Assembly: GCA_021604145.1 (NCBI GenBank) | Contig: BQIX01000001.1 | Span: 62,001-126,000, forward strand | Direction of reading: 5' to 3' | DNA length: 64,000 nt | Source: Nitrospirales bacterium | GTDB taxonomy: Bacteria; Nitrospirota; Nitrospiria; Nitrospirales; UBA8639 | Shown here: positions 41,267 through 51,265 of the stretch, piece by piece | Position numbering within the stretch: position 1 is the stretch's first letter | Layout: each line of letters begins with the position of its first letter | Notes under the pieces: generated by a model | Databases searched by the model: none | Seen by the model: only the letters and a program-made list of their open reading frames with translations | Told to the model about the DNA's origin: nothing | Position numbers and translations under genes: made by a program

Positions 41267-42774
41267 GATGGTTTCACCATACGTCCTTTGGATGTGTTCG
41301 CATCGATGAGGGTGTTCCAGCGCCGACGTAACGCCGACGCTAATTCAGGCATGCTGGTGTCGGTGATAATGGATGGAGTCGGATCTTCTCCGATAGCACC
41401 GAGGAGGTTGGCGTATGCGGCTTCGAGGTCGGCTAATGCGGCGTGATGGCGTATCTCAGCTAACAGGCTATTCAGCTGTTCCCGGATAAGGACTTGTTCG
41501 CTTGAGCGTTTTGTGACCCAGGATGTGTGGATCTGATCGCGGATTTTCCGCTGTGTGTCGTAATATATTTTGGTGTTGCGGACTTCCAGCTTGGCCGCAG
41601 TGAGTTGCGCCATGCTGATGTGCACTTGCGACATGATCGCCATCGTTAAGGCTAAGCTTTGCGCATCGAGGACTTCCTGTTGGACTTCAATGATTTTGAA
41701 TTGCACGGGTTTACGAAAAAGATTCAAGAGATTCCAACTCACTTTTGCTCCATAAGCGAGCCAATGATTATTAAACACAAACGAGTTGCTGTTGTAGTTC
41801 GGTCCAAACTGCAGATTGAGACTGGGCAGCATTTCGAGAATAGCCGCTTTCGTTTCTTTGGTTTGTATGCGTTTGCGGTAATCGATCGTCCGTAGTTCTG
41901 GTCGATTGAGCAAGGCTTGCCGTTCTAATGTTTCCAACGAGACTGGAAGGGTTGGGATGGTACTGGGATGTTCGGGAAGGACCAGTTCAAAGGGTTCTCC
42001 CGGAGGCAAATTCATGAGCTTCGCCAGCTCAATTTTGGCGAGCGACAGCTTCTGATGCAGTTTGCGGATTTCATTGTGTGTCAGCAGTAATTCCCGTTGA
42101 TACTGCAGCGAAGCCAACGGAGAATTCAGCTGACGGTGTTGGATCGTCCGGGCATTGCTCAAGGCTTTCGACACCCAATCGTCGAGGTGGGTCAATTGTC
42201 CTAACATGCGGTCGGCGCTGACGGCACGCCAGTAGGCGATGCGGACATTTTGGATGACGCGATTGGCGACCCGCCGTTTTTCTTCTTCAGCGATCAGCAG
42301 ATTATCTGCGGCTTGTTGTGCGCGAACATAGGACAGCCCAAAATCAAGGACATCCCAACTAAGCGTCAAGTCGGAACTAAACAAGTTTTTATCCGAGGAG
42401 GTCGACGGCTCTAACGATGTTTGCCCGCTGAGCAATGACCGGCTGCGGGCGCCGCTGAAATTATTCCGTCCGTCATATCCGGCGTTGGCGACGAGCTGCG
42501 GCAGCAGATCGTAGTGCGCAAGGTCAAGATTTTTATGCGCAAGCATGGTATTCATGAGCTCGACTTTGGCCTCGAGATTGTATTTCAGCGCGCGCGCCAT
42601 GGCTTCATATAAATCAATGGGGGCGCGAACCTGGGCCTGACTACTGGTGAGTTGCTGTAAGCTACGGTCAACCCGTGTAGTGATTTCTGTACTCGTGAGT
42701 GCCGTTGGCGTGACCATGCATCCGGTCAATGCCAGGAGGCATCCGGTCACACTTACACTGTTCAGATAGTTCAC
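41263..42774 (-). CDS. TolC-family outer membrane efflux protein
   Basis: Lipobox-like CLLALTGCMV; SLLSGQTSLEPSTSSDKNLFSSDLTLSWDVLDFGLSYVRAQQAADNLLIAEEEKRRVANRV; GAKVSWNLLNLFRKPVQFKIIEVQQEVLDAQSLALTMAIMSQV. ATGA overlap with the downstream adaptor gene. Confidence 0.88.
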   Translation of the reverse strand: MNYLNSVSVTGCLLALTGCMVTPTALTSTEITTRVDRSLQQLTSSQAQVRAPIDLYEAMARALKYNLEAKVELMNTMLAHKNLDLAHYDLLPQLVANAGYDGRNNFSGARSRSLLSGQTSLEPSTSSDKNLFSSDLTLSWDVLDFGLSYVRAQQAADNLLIAEEEKRRVANRVIQNVRIAYWRAVSADRMLGQLTHLDDWVSKALSNARTIQHRQLNSPLASLQYQRELLLTHNEIRKLHQKLSLAKIELAKLMNLPPGEPFELVLPEHPSTIPTLPVSLETLERQALLNRPELRTIDYRKRIQTKETKAAILEMLPSLNLQFGPNYNSNSFVFNNHWLAYGAKVSWNLLNLFRKPVQFKIIEVQQEVLDAQSLALTMAIMSQVHISMAQLTAAKLEVRNTKIYYDTQRKIRDQIHTSWVTKRSSEQVLIREQLNSLLAEIRHHAALADLEAAYANLLGAIGEDPTPSIITDTSMPELASALRRRWNTLIDANTSKGRMVKPS

Positions 42775-43172
42775 TGTCGATCTTCTTTCCGCATGCTTGA
42801 CCTAACCGTTGAGGGCTTTCTGATATTCGGAATCTACACATTGTGCCATCTTTGGTCACGTCAGACGGCAACGCTGTATCGTTTTCGATTGAGAACGTGA
42901 ATAGTCGTATACCGTATCGGTTATGCGAAAATGAATATTAATTATGGCGTGTCTCTGTTCGTCTTCGTGGTATTGCGACTCTAAGAACTGTGTGCAACGG
43001 ATAGTAATGACAAGAAATAGATGTTTGACACTCGCTTCCCATATCGTGGGGTTTGCGTTCTCCAACGGCATGCGTCGACGTGGGTTCGGGAACGTTGTTG
43101 ATGGTTGTCCGTGCACGTTCTGAAAAAAATGGTATGCAGAAATCTGAGGATAACCCGAAATACTAGCGCGAG

Positions 43173-43994
43173 TTAGGTTGATACGGAAGGTGAAGAGGTA
43201 TGCGGTGTTCGTGGTTTGACCTGTTTGCCGACTATCCGCACGACCATGGACCGAGGTAGAAATCGTGAAAAGATATCAGAGACCCACCCTTGCCATCCGA
43301 TGGTCACATGTCGTTGCTTCCTATCAAGCCCCGAGAGTGAGGCCTGGACGACGGCTTCAGCCGTTTGCGCGCGAAGTGGGTTTCGTGGCCGGTATCCCGC
43401 CGTCGTATGAAACTCTGTTTCTGTGAATCCCGGACAGCAGGCTTGAATTGTGACTCCTGATGTATGGACTTCTTCGGCGAGCGATTCAGAAAAAGAAATG
43501 AGGAAAGCTTTTGTTGCTGCATATTCAGCCATGTAAGGAATTGGCAGAAAGCCGGCGACGGATGCAACATTAATGATTGCGCCAGATTGACGTTCAATCA
43601 TGTGTGGCAAAAAGAGCCGGGTACTTTCGACGACGGTAGTGATATGCAATTGAAGCATTGCCCGGATACGCGACATCGGCATGTCGGTAAATGTTCCATA
43701 CAGGCCAAACCCCGCGTTATTGATCAGGATGGCCATGTGCGTGTTGCATTGTTGCGCCGTGACAAATAGTTGATGGGCGGCTTCCGCTTGCGCGAGGTCT
43801 AAGCATTTCACTGTGACCGCTACGCGATGGTCGCGTGAAATGTTCTCGCCAACTTGTTGTAGTCGCTCTTCATCCCGTCCAACGAGTAAGAGTGGGTATC
43901 CGCGGTTTCCCAGTGCTCGAGCATATTCGGCGCCGATGCCACGAGATGCGCCTGTGACAATGGCTAAGCCTTTTGGGTGGTTCAGGTCCGTCAT
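43173..43994 (-). CDS. Short-chain dehydrogenase/reductase
   Basis: GLAIVTGASRGIGAEYARALG (TGxxxGxG); ILINNAGFGLYG; Ser-Tyr-Lys region NVASVAGFLPIPYMAEYAATKAFL. Start likely 43994. Confidence 0.92.
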   Translation of the reverse strand: MTDLNHPKGLAIVTGASRGIGAEYARALGNRGYPLLLVGRDEERLQQVGENISRDHRVAVTVKCLDLAQAEAAHQLFVTAQQCNTHMAILINNAGFGLYGTFTDMPMSRIRAMLQLHITTVVESTRLFLPHMIERQSGAIINVASVAGFLPIPYMAEYAATKAFLISFSESLAEEVHTSGVTIQACCPGFTETEFHTTAGYRPRNPLRAQTAEAVVQASLSGLDRKQRHVTIGWQGWVSDIFSRFLPRSMVVRIVGKQVKPRTPHTSSPSVST

Positions 43995-44228
43995 GTGTTG
44001 TCGGTGTTGTGTGATTTTCAGAAAACCATGGAGTATGAATAAGTGGTCAGTGTGCATTGTACCTTGGTTCTTCTTCAGATGGAACTCAGTGCCGGCGGTT
44101 GTCGGGAAAATTCACGTTGGGGGCCGTGTATGGCAGTGTGTGCTCAGAACGTGGTTGCTATATATGAGTGGACGCTTCCTGTGTTTTCTGTGTCTTGCAT
44201 GTGCCTCGGTGTTCGTGTTGTGATTGTT

Positions 44229-45476
44229 ATGATGCGGTGGAAACTCACGAAACGCGTTGGCACCATGGTGCTTGTTGTAGGTGTATGGTCATGGGCCTAT
44301 GGTGGGAATATGGATCTGGATGAGCTATCAACGGTTCCACATGCCATGTTTCATAACCCGACGCCACGGATTCTTGATGGATTCGGCATGGCAGCGGTTC
44401 AGCATGACGGGGACGTATTGATTGGATCGCCATACGCGTTGCATGCAGGGCGTGATACTGGTCTTGCCTATCTGTTTGACCAGCAGGGACGCGTACTGCA
44501 TACATTTGAAAATCCGTTTGTGACACCGGGAGCGTTGTTTGGGCAAGCTGTGGCTCTGACGAAACAGCATGTCATAATCGGGGCACCGCACGCGCGTGAT
44601 ACGGTGGGAACGCAAACCGGCGCGGCGTACATCTTTGACCGGAAGACGGCAACGCTCCGGTTCACGGTTGACAATCCGCAGCCAACCAGTGGCGTGTTTG
44701 GCCATGCCGTTGTTGCTGAAAAAAATCGAATAGTGATAGGAGATCCACAAGCGAGTACATCATCGTCGTTCCATACTGGAGCCGCCTATTTATTTGATGA
44801 AACAACGAGTGTTCTGCAGCAGACCTTTCGTCCGGTAGCCGATGAGGTGACACATGCGACTCAATTTGGGTATGCGGTGGCTGTGATTGGAGAGTACATA
44901 TTTGTCGGCGCGCCCTTTGGACCTGCGGTCAATCATGATGCCGGAATTGTGTATCTCTATCATGCCAAAACAGGAAATCTTGTGCGTACGTTTGAGCCAC
45001 CAAATCCATCTCAGGTTTCGATGTTTGGATGGGCATTGGCCGCCAATAGCCGAGTGTTGTTGATCGGTGCTCTTGGTTTTCATGATCGTTATCGCGAAGA
45101 AGGCATTGCCTATCTGTTTGATGTTCAGTCCGGAAAACTGTTGCATCGATTACACAATCCCAGTCCAACTGAACGTGCACATTTTGGAAAATCAGTGGCT
45201 ATATTGAATGATCGTGTCGCCGTCGCCGCTCCCGGTGACCGCATCCAACAATCCGGGAAAGTAGCAGGTGGCTGCGTGTCTATTTTTGACCTGACCACTG
45301 GAGTGCTTCTCCAGACACTGTGTGATCCCCTTCCGGCAACCGGCGCGAGCGATCTGTTCGGTGAGACCCTCTTTGCACATGGGAACAGGCTTGTCGTGGG
45401 GGCTCCATTTGGAGGAACAAACTTAGAACTCGATGCCGGTATTCTTTATCAATTTGACATGCACTCCTCTCCCTAA
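44229..45476 (+). CDS. Exported FG-GAP-type beta-propeller protein with seven repeats
   Basis: MMRWKLTKRVGTMVLVVGVWSWAYG signal-like start; repeats FGMAAV, FGQAVA, FGHAVV, FGYAVA, FGWALA, FGKSVA, FGETLF each followed by a (V/I)(I/V)G(A/S/D)P-like strand and a YxFD-like strand. Confidence 0.85.
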   Translation: MMRWKLTKRVGTMVLVVGVWSWAYGGNMDLDELSTVPHAMFHNPTPRILDGFGMAAVQHDGDVLIGSPYALHAGRDTGLAYLFDQQGRVLHTFENPFVTPGALFGQAVALTKQHVIIGAPHARDTVGTQTGAAYIFDRKTATLRFTVDNPQPTSGVFGHAVVAEKNRIVIGDPQASTSSSFHTGAAYLFDETTSVLQQTFRPVADEVTHATQFGYAVAVIGEYIFVGAPFGPAVNHDAGIVYLYHAKTGNLVRTFEPPNPSQVSMFGWALAANSRVLLIGALGFHDRYREEGIAYLFDVQSGKLLHRLHNPSPTERAHFGKSVAILNDRVAVAAPGDRIQQSGKVAGGCVSIFDLTTGVLLQTLCDPLPATGASDLFGETLFAHGNRLVVGAPFGGTNLELDAGILYQFDMHSSP

Positions 45477-45726
45477 TCCCCGCTGATATACCATCCGCTC
45501 TCACTCTTTCTTTTTCTATTCATTGCACATTCAAATTCACATGTCATGAGTCGCAACGGCGTGTCAAAAAACGCCATAGCCCATACACCCATGTTCTTTC
45601 ACGGGTAGGTTCGATCCGTGGCAACACCTTGTGCAACGTCTTGAAAGTCAGGGGGAATAGTCTGGATTGCGTTGCTGACGGCTTTCTCGTTGATTCGGCA
45701 CATCCTTTGCTCAAGTTACGAGGAGC

Positions 45727-46161
45727 ATGGAATCTTTACGAATTTATCTTTCATTTGTGAGGTGTGTCATGAAGCGACTGTTATCGATGGGTATGCAAGA
45801 GGGTGACATGACGACGGAGGAGTGGTGGGCCTCACGGCATCGCCCCCAACGTGGAAGTGTCTTTATTCGATCGGGCAAACCTTCAAAGGGTCAAAATTCT
45901 GGTCTCATGCAATGTGCGCAATGCGGAAGTGAAGTGAAAATTCTTGTCTCTCCGAGACGAAACCCCCATTCAAGTAAATTAGGGCGAGCAGTCAGTATGA
46001 AAGACCATGACTTATGTCGCCGTTGTTGGAGACGGTTGTTGCAGAACCAACCGCATGGTGTCGTGGTTGACCTTGAACAGGTGCGTCGCGCGAAACTGCA
46101 GAAGCAAGCAGGGGAAACATCTTCTCAGGGTTCTCAAGAATTTCCTCCAACAGCTTCGTAA
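45727..46161 (+). CDS. Small hypothetical protein with two CxxC pairs (zinc-ribbon-like)
   Basis: MQCAQCGSEVKIL...DLCRRCWRRLL. Start uncertain. Confidence 0.55.
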   Translation: MESLRIYLSFVRCVMKRLLSMGMQEGDMTTEEWWASRHRPQRGSVFIRSGKPSKGQNSGLMQCAQCGSEVKILVSPRRNPHSSKLGRAVSMKDHDLCRRCWRRLLQNQPHGVVVDLEQVRRAKLQKQAGETSSQGSQEFPPTAS

Positions 46162-46274
46162 TGATCATCTAGCTTTCAATTTCTGTAGCATGCCCTATTT
46201 TTTACATTTCAGGTTTTGACTCGCGGATTACGACTGATCCTCTGAGTAGTCCTCTCCGCGAGTCGACCAATGCC

Positions 46275-47783
46275 TTACGATAATTTGGCACAGACGGATT
46301 TGACCTCGGTGTACAAGTCTAGCGCTGCATGCCCCATTTCCCGGCCCCAGCCTGATTGTTTGTACCCTCCAAAGGGAAGTGCGGCGTCGAAAATATTGTA
46401 GCAATTAATCCACACGGTTCCGGCCCGCATGGCGGCGGCAATGCGATGGGCTTTACCGATATCTTTCGTCCATACGGCCGAGGCCAACCCGTAAATACTA
46501 TCATTGGCGGCTGGAATGACTTCTTCGACATCTTGAAACGGAATCGCACAGACCACGGGGCCGAAAATTTCTTCTCTGATAATTTTCATATCGGGTTTTG
46601 TGTTGACTAAGACTGTCGGTTCCACAAAATAACCTTGCTCACCAACCTTCTTTCCACCGACAACTGCTTCGGCCCCTTCCGAAAATCCTGACTCTAAATA
46701 CCCGAGTACACGTTGTTGTTGTTCATCCGATACCAACGGTCCCATATCGGTGTTTGGGTCAAGGCCTGGGCCAATGGTAATGTGCTGTGCATGTTGTGCC
46801 ACTCCATCCACGACTTCGTCAAAAATGCCTTTTTCCACAAACAATCGTGAGCCGGCGCAGCAGCATTGTCCGTGATTGAAGAAAATGCCGCTGGCTACGC
46901 CTGGAATTCCAATATCGAGGTCTGCGTCTTTACAGACGATGTTGGGCGATTTGCCGCCAAGCTCGAGCGACACCTTTTTCAAGTCGTGTGAGGCGGCATT
47001 GAGAATTAACTTGCCGACTTCAGTCGAACCGGTAAAGGCTACTTTGTTGACTTGGGGATGGGCGGCGAGCGTGCCGCCGGCGGATTCTCCGTATCCCGTG
47101 ATGATATTGACGACGCCATCAGGAAAGCCGGCTTCGCAAATCAACTCTCCGAGACGGATAGCCGACAGCGGAGTTTGTTCCGCAGGTTTGAGGACAATGG
47201 TACAGCCAGCAGCAAGTGCTGGGCCAAGTTTCCATGCCGCCATCAGTAAAGGGAAATTCCAGGGGATGATTTGGCCGACGACGCCAACGGGTTCACGCAA
47301 TGTATAGGCATGGTATTGCGCGTCAGGTGTAAAGGGAACCGAGATGGGAATGGTGTTGCCTTCCAGTTTCGTTGTCCAGCCAGCCATATATCGGAATAAG
47401 TCGATGGCTAACGGCACATCGGCGACACGCGCGACAGTCAGGGGTTTCCCGTTATCCAATGTTTCGAGTTGAGCAAATTCTTCGAGATGGGCTTCTATCA
47501 GGTCTGCTAGCTTCCAAATCAATTTGCCTCGCTCTGATGTAGTCATTTGCCGCCATGGCCCTTGATCGAAGGCGGTACGAGCGGCGTGCACGGCTTTGTC
47601 GATATCTTCTTTTTCTCCTTCCGCTACGTGTGCAAGGATTTCTCCCGTTGCCGGGTTAAAGGTGGGAAACGTTTTGCCTGAAGCCGATTCTACCCATTGT
47701 CCGTTGATTAATAATTTACGCGGGGGCGCGACAAATTCTTTTACGCGGTCGTCAATACGCAACTCTGGTGTGGCAATGCTCAT
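46275..47783 (-). CDS. Aldehyde dehydrogenase family protein
   Basis: VVGQIIPWNFPLLMAAWKLGPALAAGCTIVLKPAEQTPLSA; VAFTGSTEVGK; SLELGGKSPNIV; FNHGQCCCAGSRLFV; EIFGPVVCAIPF. Confidence 0.96.
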   Translation of the reverse strand: MSIATPELRIDDRVKEFVAPPRKLLINGQWVESASGKTFPTFNPATGEILAHVAEGEKEDIDKAVHAARTAFDQGPWRQMTTSERGKLIWKLADLIEAHLEEFAQLETLDNGKPLTVARVADVPLAIDLFRYMAGWTTKLEGNTIPISVPFTPDAQYHAYTLREPVGVVGQIIPWNFPLLMAAWKLGPALAAGCTIVLKPAEQTPLSAIRLGELICEAGFPDGVVNIITGYGESAGGTLAAHPQVNKVAFTGSTEVGKLILNAASHDLKKVSLELGGKSPNIVCKDADLDIGIPGVASGIFFNHGQCCCAGSRLFVEKGIFDEVVDGVAQHAQHITIGPGLDPNTDMGPLVSDEQQQRVLGYLESGFSEGAEAVVGGKKVGEQGYFVEPTVLVNTKPDMKIIREEIFGPVVCAIPFQDVEEVIPAANDSIYGLASAVWTKDIGKAHRIAAAMRAGTVWINCYNIFDAALPFGGYKQSGWGREMGHAALDLYTEVKSVCAKLS

Positions 47784-48050
47784 GATATAGCCTCCTGATT
47801 GAGAATGATGACTGGTTTAGGCAAAGGTTTGAAGGGCAACGCGAGACTCCTCTTGCATGACACATGTTCCTGGAAATCGCATAGTCGCATGTGAGGACCT
47901 GAGATATTATGACTCTGACTCTCTCATGACATCAAGAGCGGTGTGTGTGACAGCATCGTGTCGTCCTAAGAAATCACTTGTAAGACGTATGAAAGGAAGT
48001 TTCCGAGACGCGTATAGCCGTGAGGCGTGATTTGCGATAGGATGTCATTC

Positions 48051-48653
48051 ATGGATGAATGCTGCTCCGTCATTACCGTTTCCGGCCGGCAACGTCGCGT
48101 GTTTCGTATCGTTTTCTGGGTCAATGTTCTCATGTTTTTCCTGGAGGCCACGGCGGGGCTCCTGTCTTATTCCACCGCTCTGCTTGCCGACTCGGCCGAT
48201 ATGTTGGGTGATGCCATTGTGTATGGGTTCAGCCTCTACGTCATTGGACGAGGAAGGAAATGGCACGCTCGCGCGGCTATCTTAAAAGGCATGCTGATGG
48301 CCGTATTCGGGGTTGGTGTGTTCGTGCAGGTCGTGTTAAAGGTTCTACAGGGACTTGTGCCTGTTGCCGAGGTCATGGGTGTGCTTGGAACACTTGCGCT
48401 TCTTGCCAATGTGTGTTGTCTCCTGTTGCTGTGGCGACATCGGCATGACGACATCAATATGCGATCGTCTTGGGTGTGTTCGCGCAATGATGTGATTGGC
48501 AATGTTGGGGTGCTGTTTGCGGCTCTGGGGGTCAGTCTTACCGGTTCAGCATGGCCAGATATTGTGGTTGGATTATTCGTGGCAGCGATATTTGTTCGTT
48601 CGGCAATCCTGGTGCTTCGTGAGGCTACGCAAGAACTTCAACATTCTCATTGA
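48051..48653 (+). CDS. Cation diffusion facilitator-like cation transporter (short form)
   Basis: LLSYSTALLADSADMLGDAIVYGFSLYV; INMRSSWVCSRNDVIGNVGVLFAALGV; several TMs; no long C-terminal domain. Confidence 0.8.
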   Translation: MDECCSVITVSGRQRRVFRIVFWVNVLMFFLEATAGLLSYSTALLADSADMLGDAIVYGFSLYVIGRGRKWHARAAILKGMLMAVFGVGVFVQVVLKVLQGLVPVAEVMGVLGTLALLANVCCLLLLWRHRHDDINMRSSWVCSRNDVIGNVGVLFAALGVSLTGSAWPDIVVGLFVAAIFVRSAILVLREATQELQHSH

Positions 48654-48849
48654 TTCCCCTGCAATATCTCGTGTCTCGACCCAAGAGCCAACGTGTGGGT
48701 GGTTCGAGGCAGTCCAGGTTCATGCTCGGCATGTTCTGAGTATTCGTATTTCGGCCGCTCCTAGAAGTGTTGTGATTTTGCTCTCGTGTCCTGAAGGGAA
48801 ACGAGGAGTCTCATGCAGGACTGTTTCATCTGCATGAATCATGAGAGTG

Positions 48850-49404
48850 CTACTGCAATGCTGCTTTTGGTTGTGGTTTGTGATCTTGGAGGGCTTCCTT
48901 CGCCAAGTCTGCATTTTGATACACAACTTCGAGAATCAGATTTCCAAATTTTCGCCTGACCACCTTGAGTAGCACGTGTCCATTTTCATAGACAGACGTT
49001 AATTCGGACTGTTGTTCATTTTGAAATGCGGCAATGTCACGGTCGGTGAGGTCATAGGTCGCTTGGTATTGATCCAGTAAGCGTATTTGGAGTTCTTCGT
49101 ACCACTCGTTCGTAAACCTTCCCATTTCAATAGAAATTTTTGCGAGTGTTGGCGGAGATTGCCCATTGGGTGTATGTTTGGCATAGAACGGTTGCAAATA
49201 ACGGTTTTTCCCGGCTAGTTCGTACAGACATTCGGATGAAGTGTTGCAGTGCTCTAATGCCTGAACATCTCGTTCTGTCATGCCAAATTTCAGATCTCTA
49301 AATCCTTGAATGACTTCGGAATACGCGGGAACCGGAAAAAGTAAAAGACTGGCAAACATCCATCCAAGCATGTGGATGCGCGAACGATGGTGCATGTACA
49401 TCAC
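48850..49404 (-). CDS. Hypothetical exported protein
   Basis: MLGWMFASLLLFPVPAYSEVIQGFRDLKFGMTERDVQAL...: signal peptide and FGMT start. Confidence 0.7.
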   Translation of the reverse strand: MMYMHHRSRIHMLGWMFASLLLFPVPAYSEVIQGFRDLKFGMTERDVQALEHCNTSSECLYELAGKNRYLQPFYAKHTPNGQSPPTLAKISIEMGRFTNEWYEELQIRLLDQYQATYDLTDRDIAAFQNEQQSELTSVYENGHVLLKVVRRKFGNLILEVVYQNADLAKEALQDHKPQPKAALQ

Positions 49405-49618
49405 GAGTTCTCTCCTTTACGCCTTTTCAGCGGCATGTCTGCTTACTAATGATGTTATAAAGGGTGTGTGGTCAAACGACACCTCACCTTACCAGACTCT
49501 GATCTTAAGAAGCGAATAGTCTTTGTGTGCAACCGAACGAAGGAAGTAGGTGAAAGCTAGGAAGGAAGAAAACGCTGCAATGACAGTGTCAGGCCTCAGG
49601 ATTGTCCTGTTATTGCTC

Positions 49619-49930
49619 TTATGATGGAGGTCGAATATTCCAGTGCAGATCGTTGAGCAGCCACCAGGGTCGCCGATGATAGCCTTTTCCCGTCATGCAC
49701 GCTTCAATCTTGGGTTGCAATTCGTCGTGGCTAAGTGCGTGATTTTCGGGCATGTCTCGGATCTCTTCGGCGCAAGCTAATTGTTCATTCGGGGACACTT
49801 CCCGGCCATCGGGTTTCATCCATGCTGATCGAGAGCAGGCGGTTAACAGCAGACAGAATACCAAGGCGCTACCTATCCAGGTCATGCCGGTGATTCTTCG
49901 AGATAGAAAGAGCGTTCCGGAACTATTCAT
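49619..49930 (-). CDS. Hypothetical lipoprotein
   Basis: WIGSALVFCLLLTACSRSAWM lipobox. Confidence 0.65.
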   Translation of the reverse strand: MNSSGTLFLSRRITGMTWIGSALVFCLLLTACSRSAWMKPDGREVSPNEQLACAEEIRDMPENHALSHDELQPKIEACMTGKGYHRRPWWLLNDLHWNIRPPS

Positions 49931-50232
49931 GGCTGTCTGTACTCCTTTTTGAGTTGACGCTGCCCATCTTGTTTCACCCCACCATCGATGTGAAACGGAT
50001 CGGAGGTTGATCTGTCAGAAGGAATGCGATGATTTGGTATTAACAATCATGGACACGTCTTTCACTGTCCGCAATGGTTGAGTCCTGGAACACCATGCAA
50101 ATAGTGAAGATCCTGCAAACATGAAGGCGGGTTGAACGTACTCTGAATCAACGGCACATGAATATAAATGGTATAACGCGTACTATATCACAACTCGTCG
50201 AAAAATCGAAGTGTATGTCCTGCTTGGATGCA

Positions 50233-51078
50233 CTAATACCCGGGATATTGGGGATGAGCGGGCGGGGGCCATGGGTTACCCTCATCATCGATATACGGGG
50301 GTGTTTCATCCGGTGACATGGGTTCCAACTGTTCATCAAACAGTTCAGGGGAGGAGGGGGGATCGGGTATTTCGTGATTGTTTTCATAGCCGAGGTCTTG
50401 CAAACAGAGCGTTCGGTATAGTTCATGTTGACGTGGCGTCTGTGCAACACCGTATTTGCCTGCTCGCACGTCCTGAATACAGCCATTGTTGTCCTCTGAA
50501 GAGAGAGAAAACCCTTCGCGTGTTTGCCATGTACCGTCGAGGAGTTCAGGTGGGGTCCGGTCTTTGACGTCGCTGCACAGCCACCAGGTGTCACCCCAGG
50601 TCCGGTCTTCTAGGTATGCCTGTGTTAAATGATCGCATGTCATCCAGAAGGTCGATTCTCCGAGCAAAAAGTCTAGTCGATTCCAGAATTGCGTGTACAC
50701 GGCCGGGCCTTCTGGTGTGTCGATTTCGGTTGTTCCGGTCATCCAGGTTTCTTCGCTTTTCACATCCAATATGACCTTGGTGCCATTCGATGTTGTCTGA
50801 GTGTCGACAATCCACGTGTCTTTCGCTTTCACGAAGGTGACTCCAATGTCGAGGCTATGAGTCCGCGTGGCCGTCAGGCGATTCTGGTTTACCGTTCGTT
50901 GATACGCTTGATCGTCTACTAAAAAAAATAAGTCTGACACGGCAGGAAGAATGATGTCGGGTGGCAGGGTTGGATAGGTTTTGGTGCTCAATTGTTGTGT
51001 GTCTTCCGGAGTCAATGTTGGGGTGGTGCATCCGGACAATACCATCAATACGAATAAGCTTATCAATAGACGTTTCAT
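50233..51078 (-). CDS. Hypothetical lipoprotein
   Basis: MKRLLISLFVLMVLSGCTTPTLTPEDTQQ lipoprotein signal from ATG at 51078; the upstream part of the track ORF runs into the repeat element and is unlikely to be coding. Confidence 0.75.
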   Translation of the reverse strand: MKRLLISLFVLMVLSGCTTPTLTPEDTQQLSTKTYPTLPPDIILPAVSDLFFLVDDQAYQRTVNQNRLTATRTHSLDIGVTFVKAKDTWIVDTQTTSNGTKVILDVKSEETWMTGTTEIDTPEGPAVYTQFWNRLDFLLGESTFWMTCDHLTQAYLEDRTWGDTWWLCSDVKDRTPPELLDGTWQTREGFSLSSEDNNGCIQDVRAGKYGVAQTPRQHELYRTLCLQDLGYENNHEIPDPPSSPELFDEQLEPMSPDETPPYIDDEGNPWPPPAHPQYPGY

Positions 51079-51265
51079 GCAGTATGTCACTCGTGACTGA
51101 AGAGGTTTACCGTTCGTCAGGCCGTTGCTTGGTGTCGGGGCATGTTCATTGCGCGGTTCCCTAGGCATAGTGGAAATATACAAGAGGCGAGGGGCTAAGA
51201 CAAATGGTGTGCGTATGGATAGACGTTCCCGATTCGAATCCATGGCCCTTTTGGGTTTTTTAATA

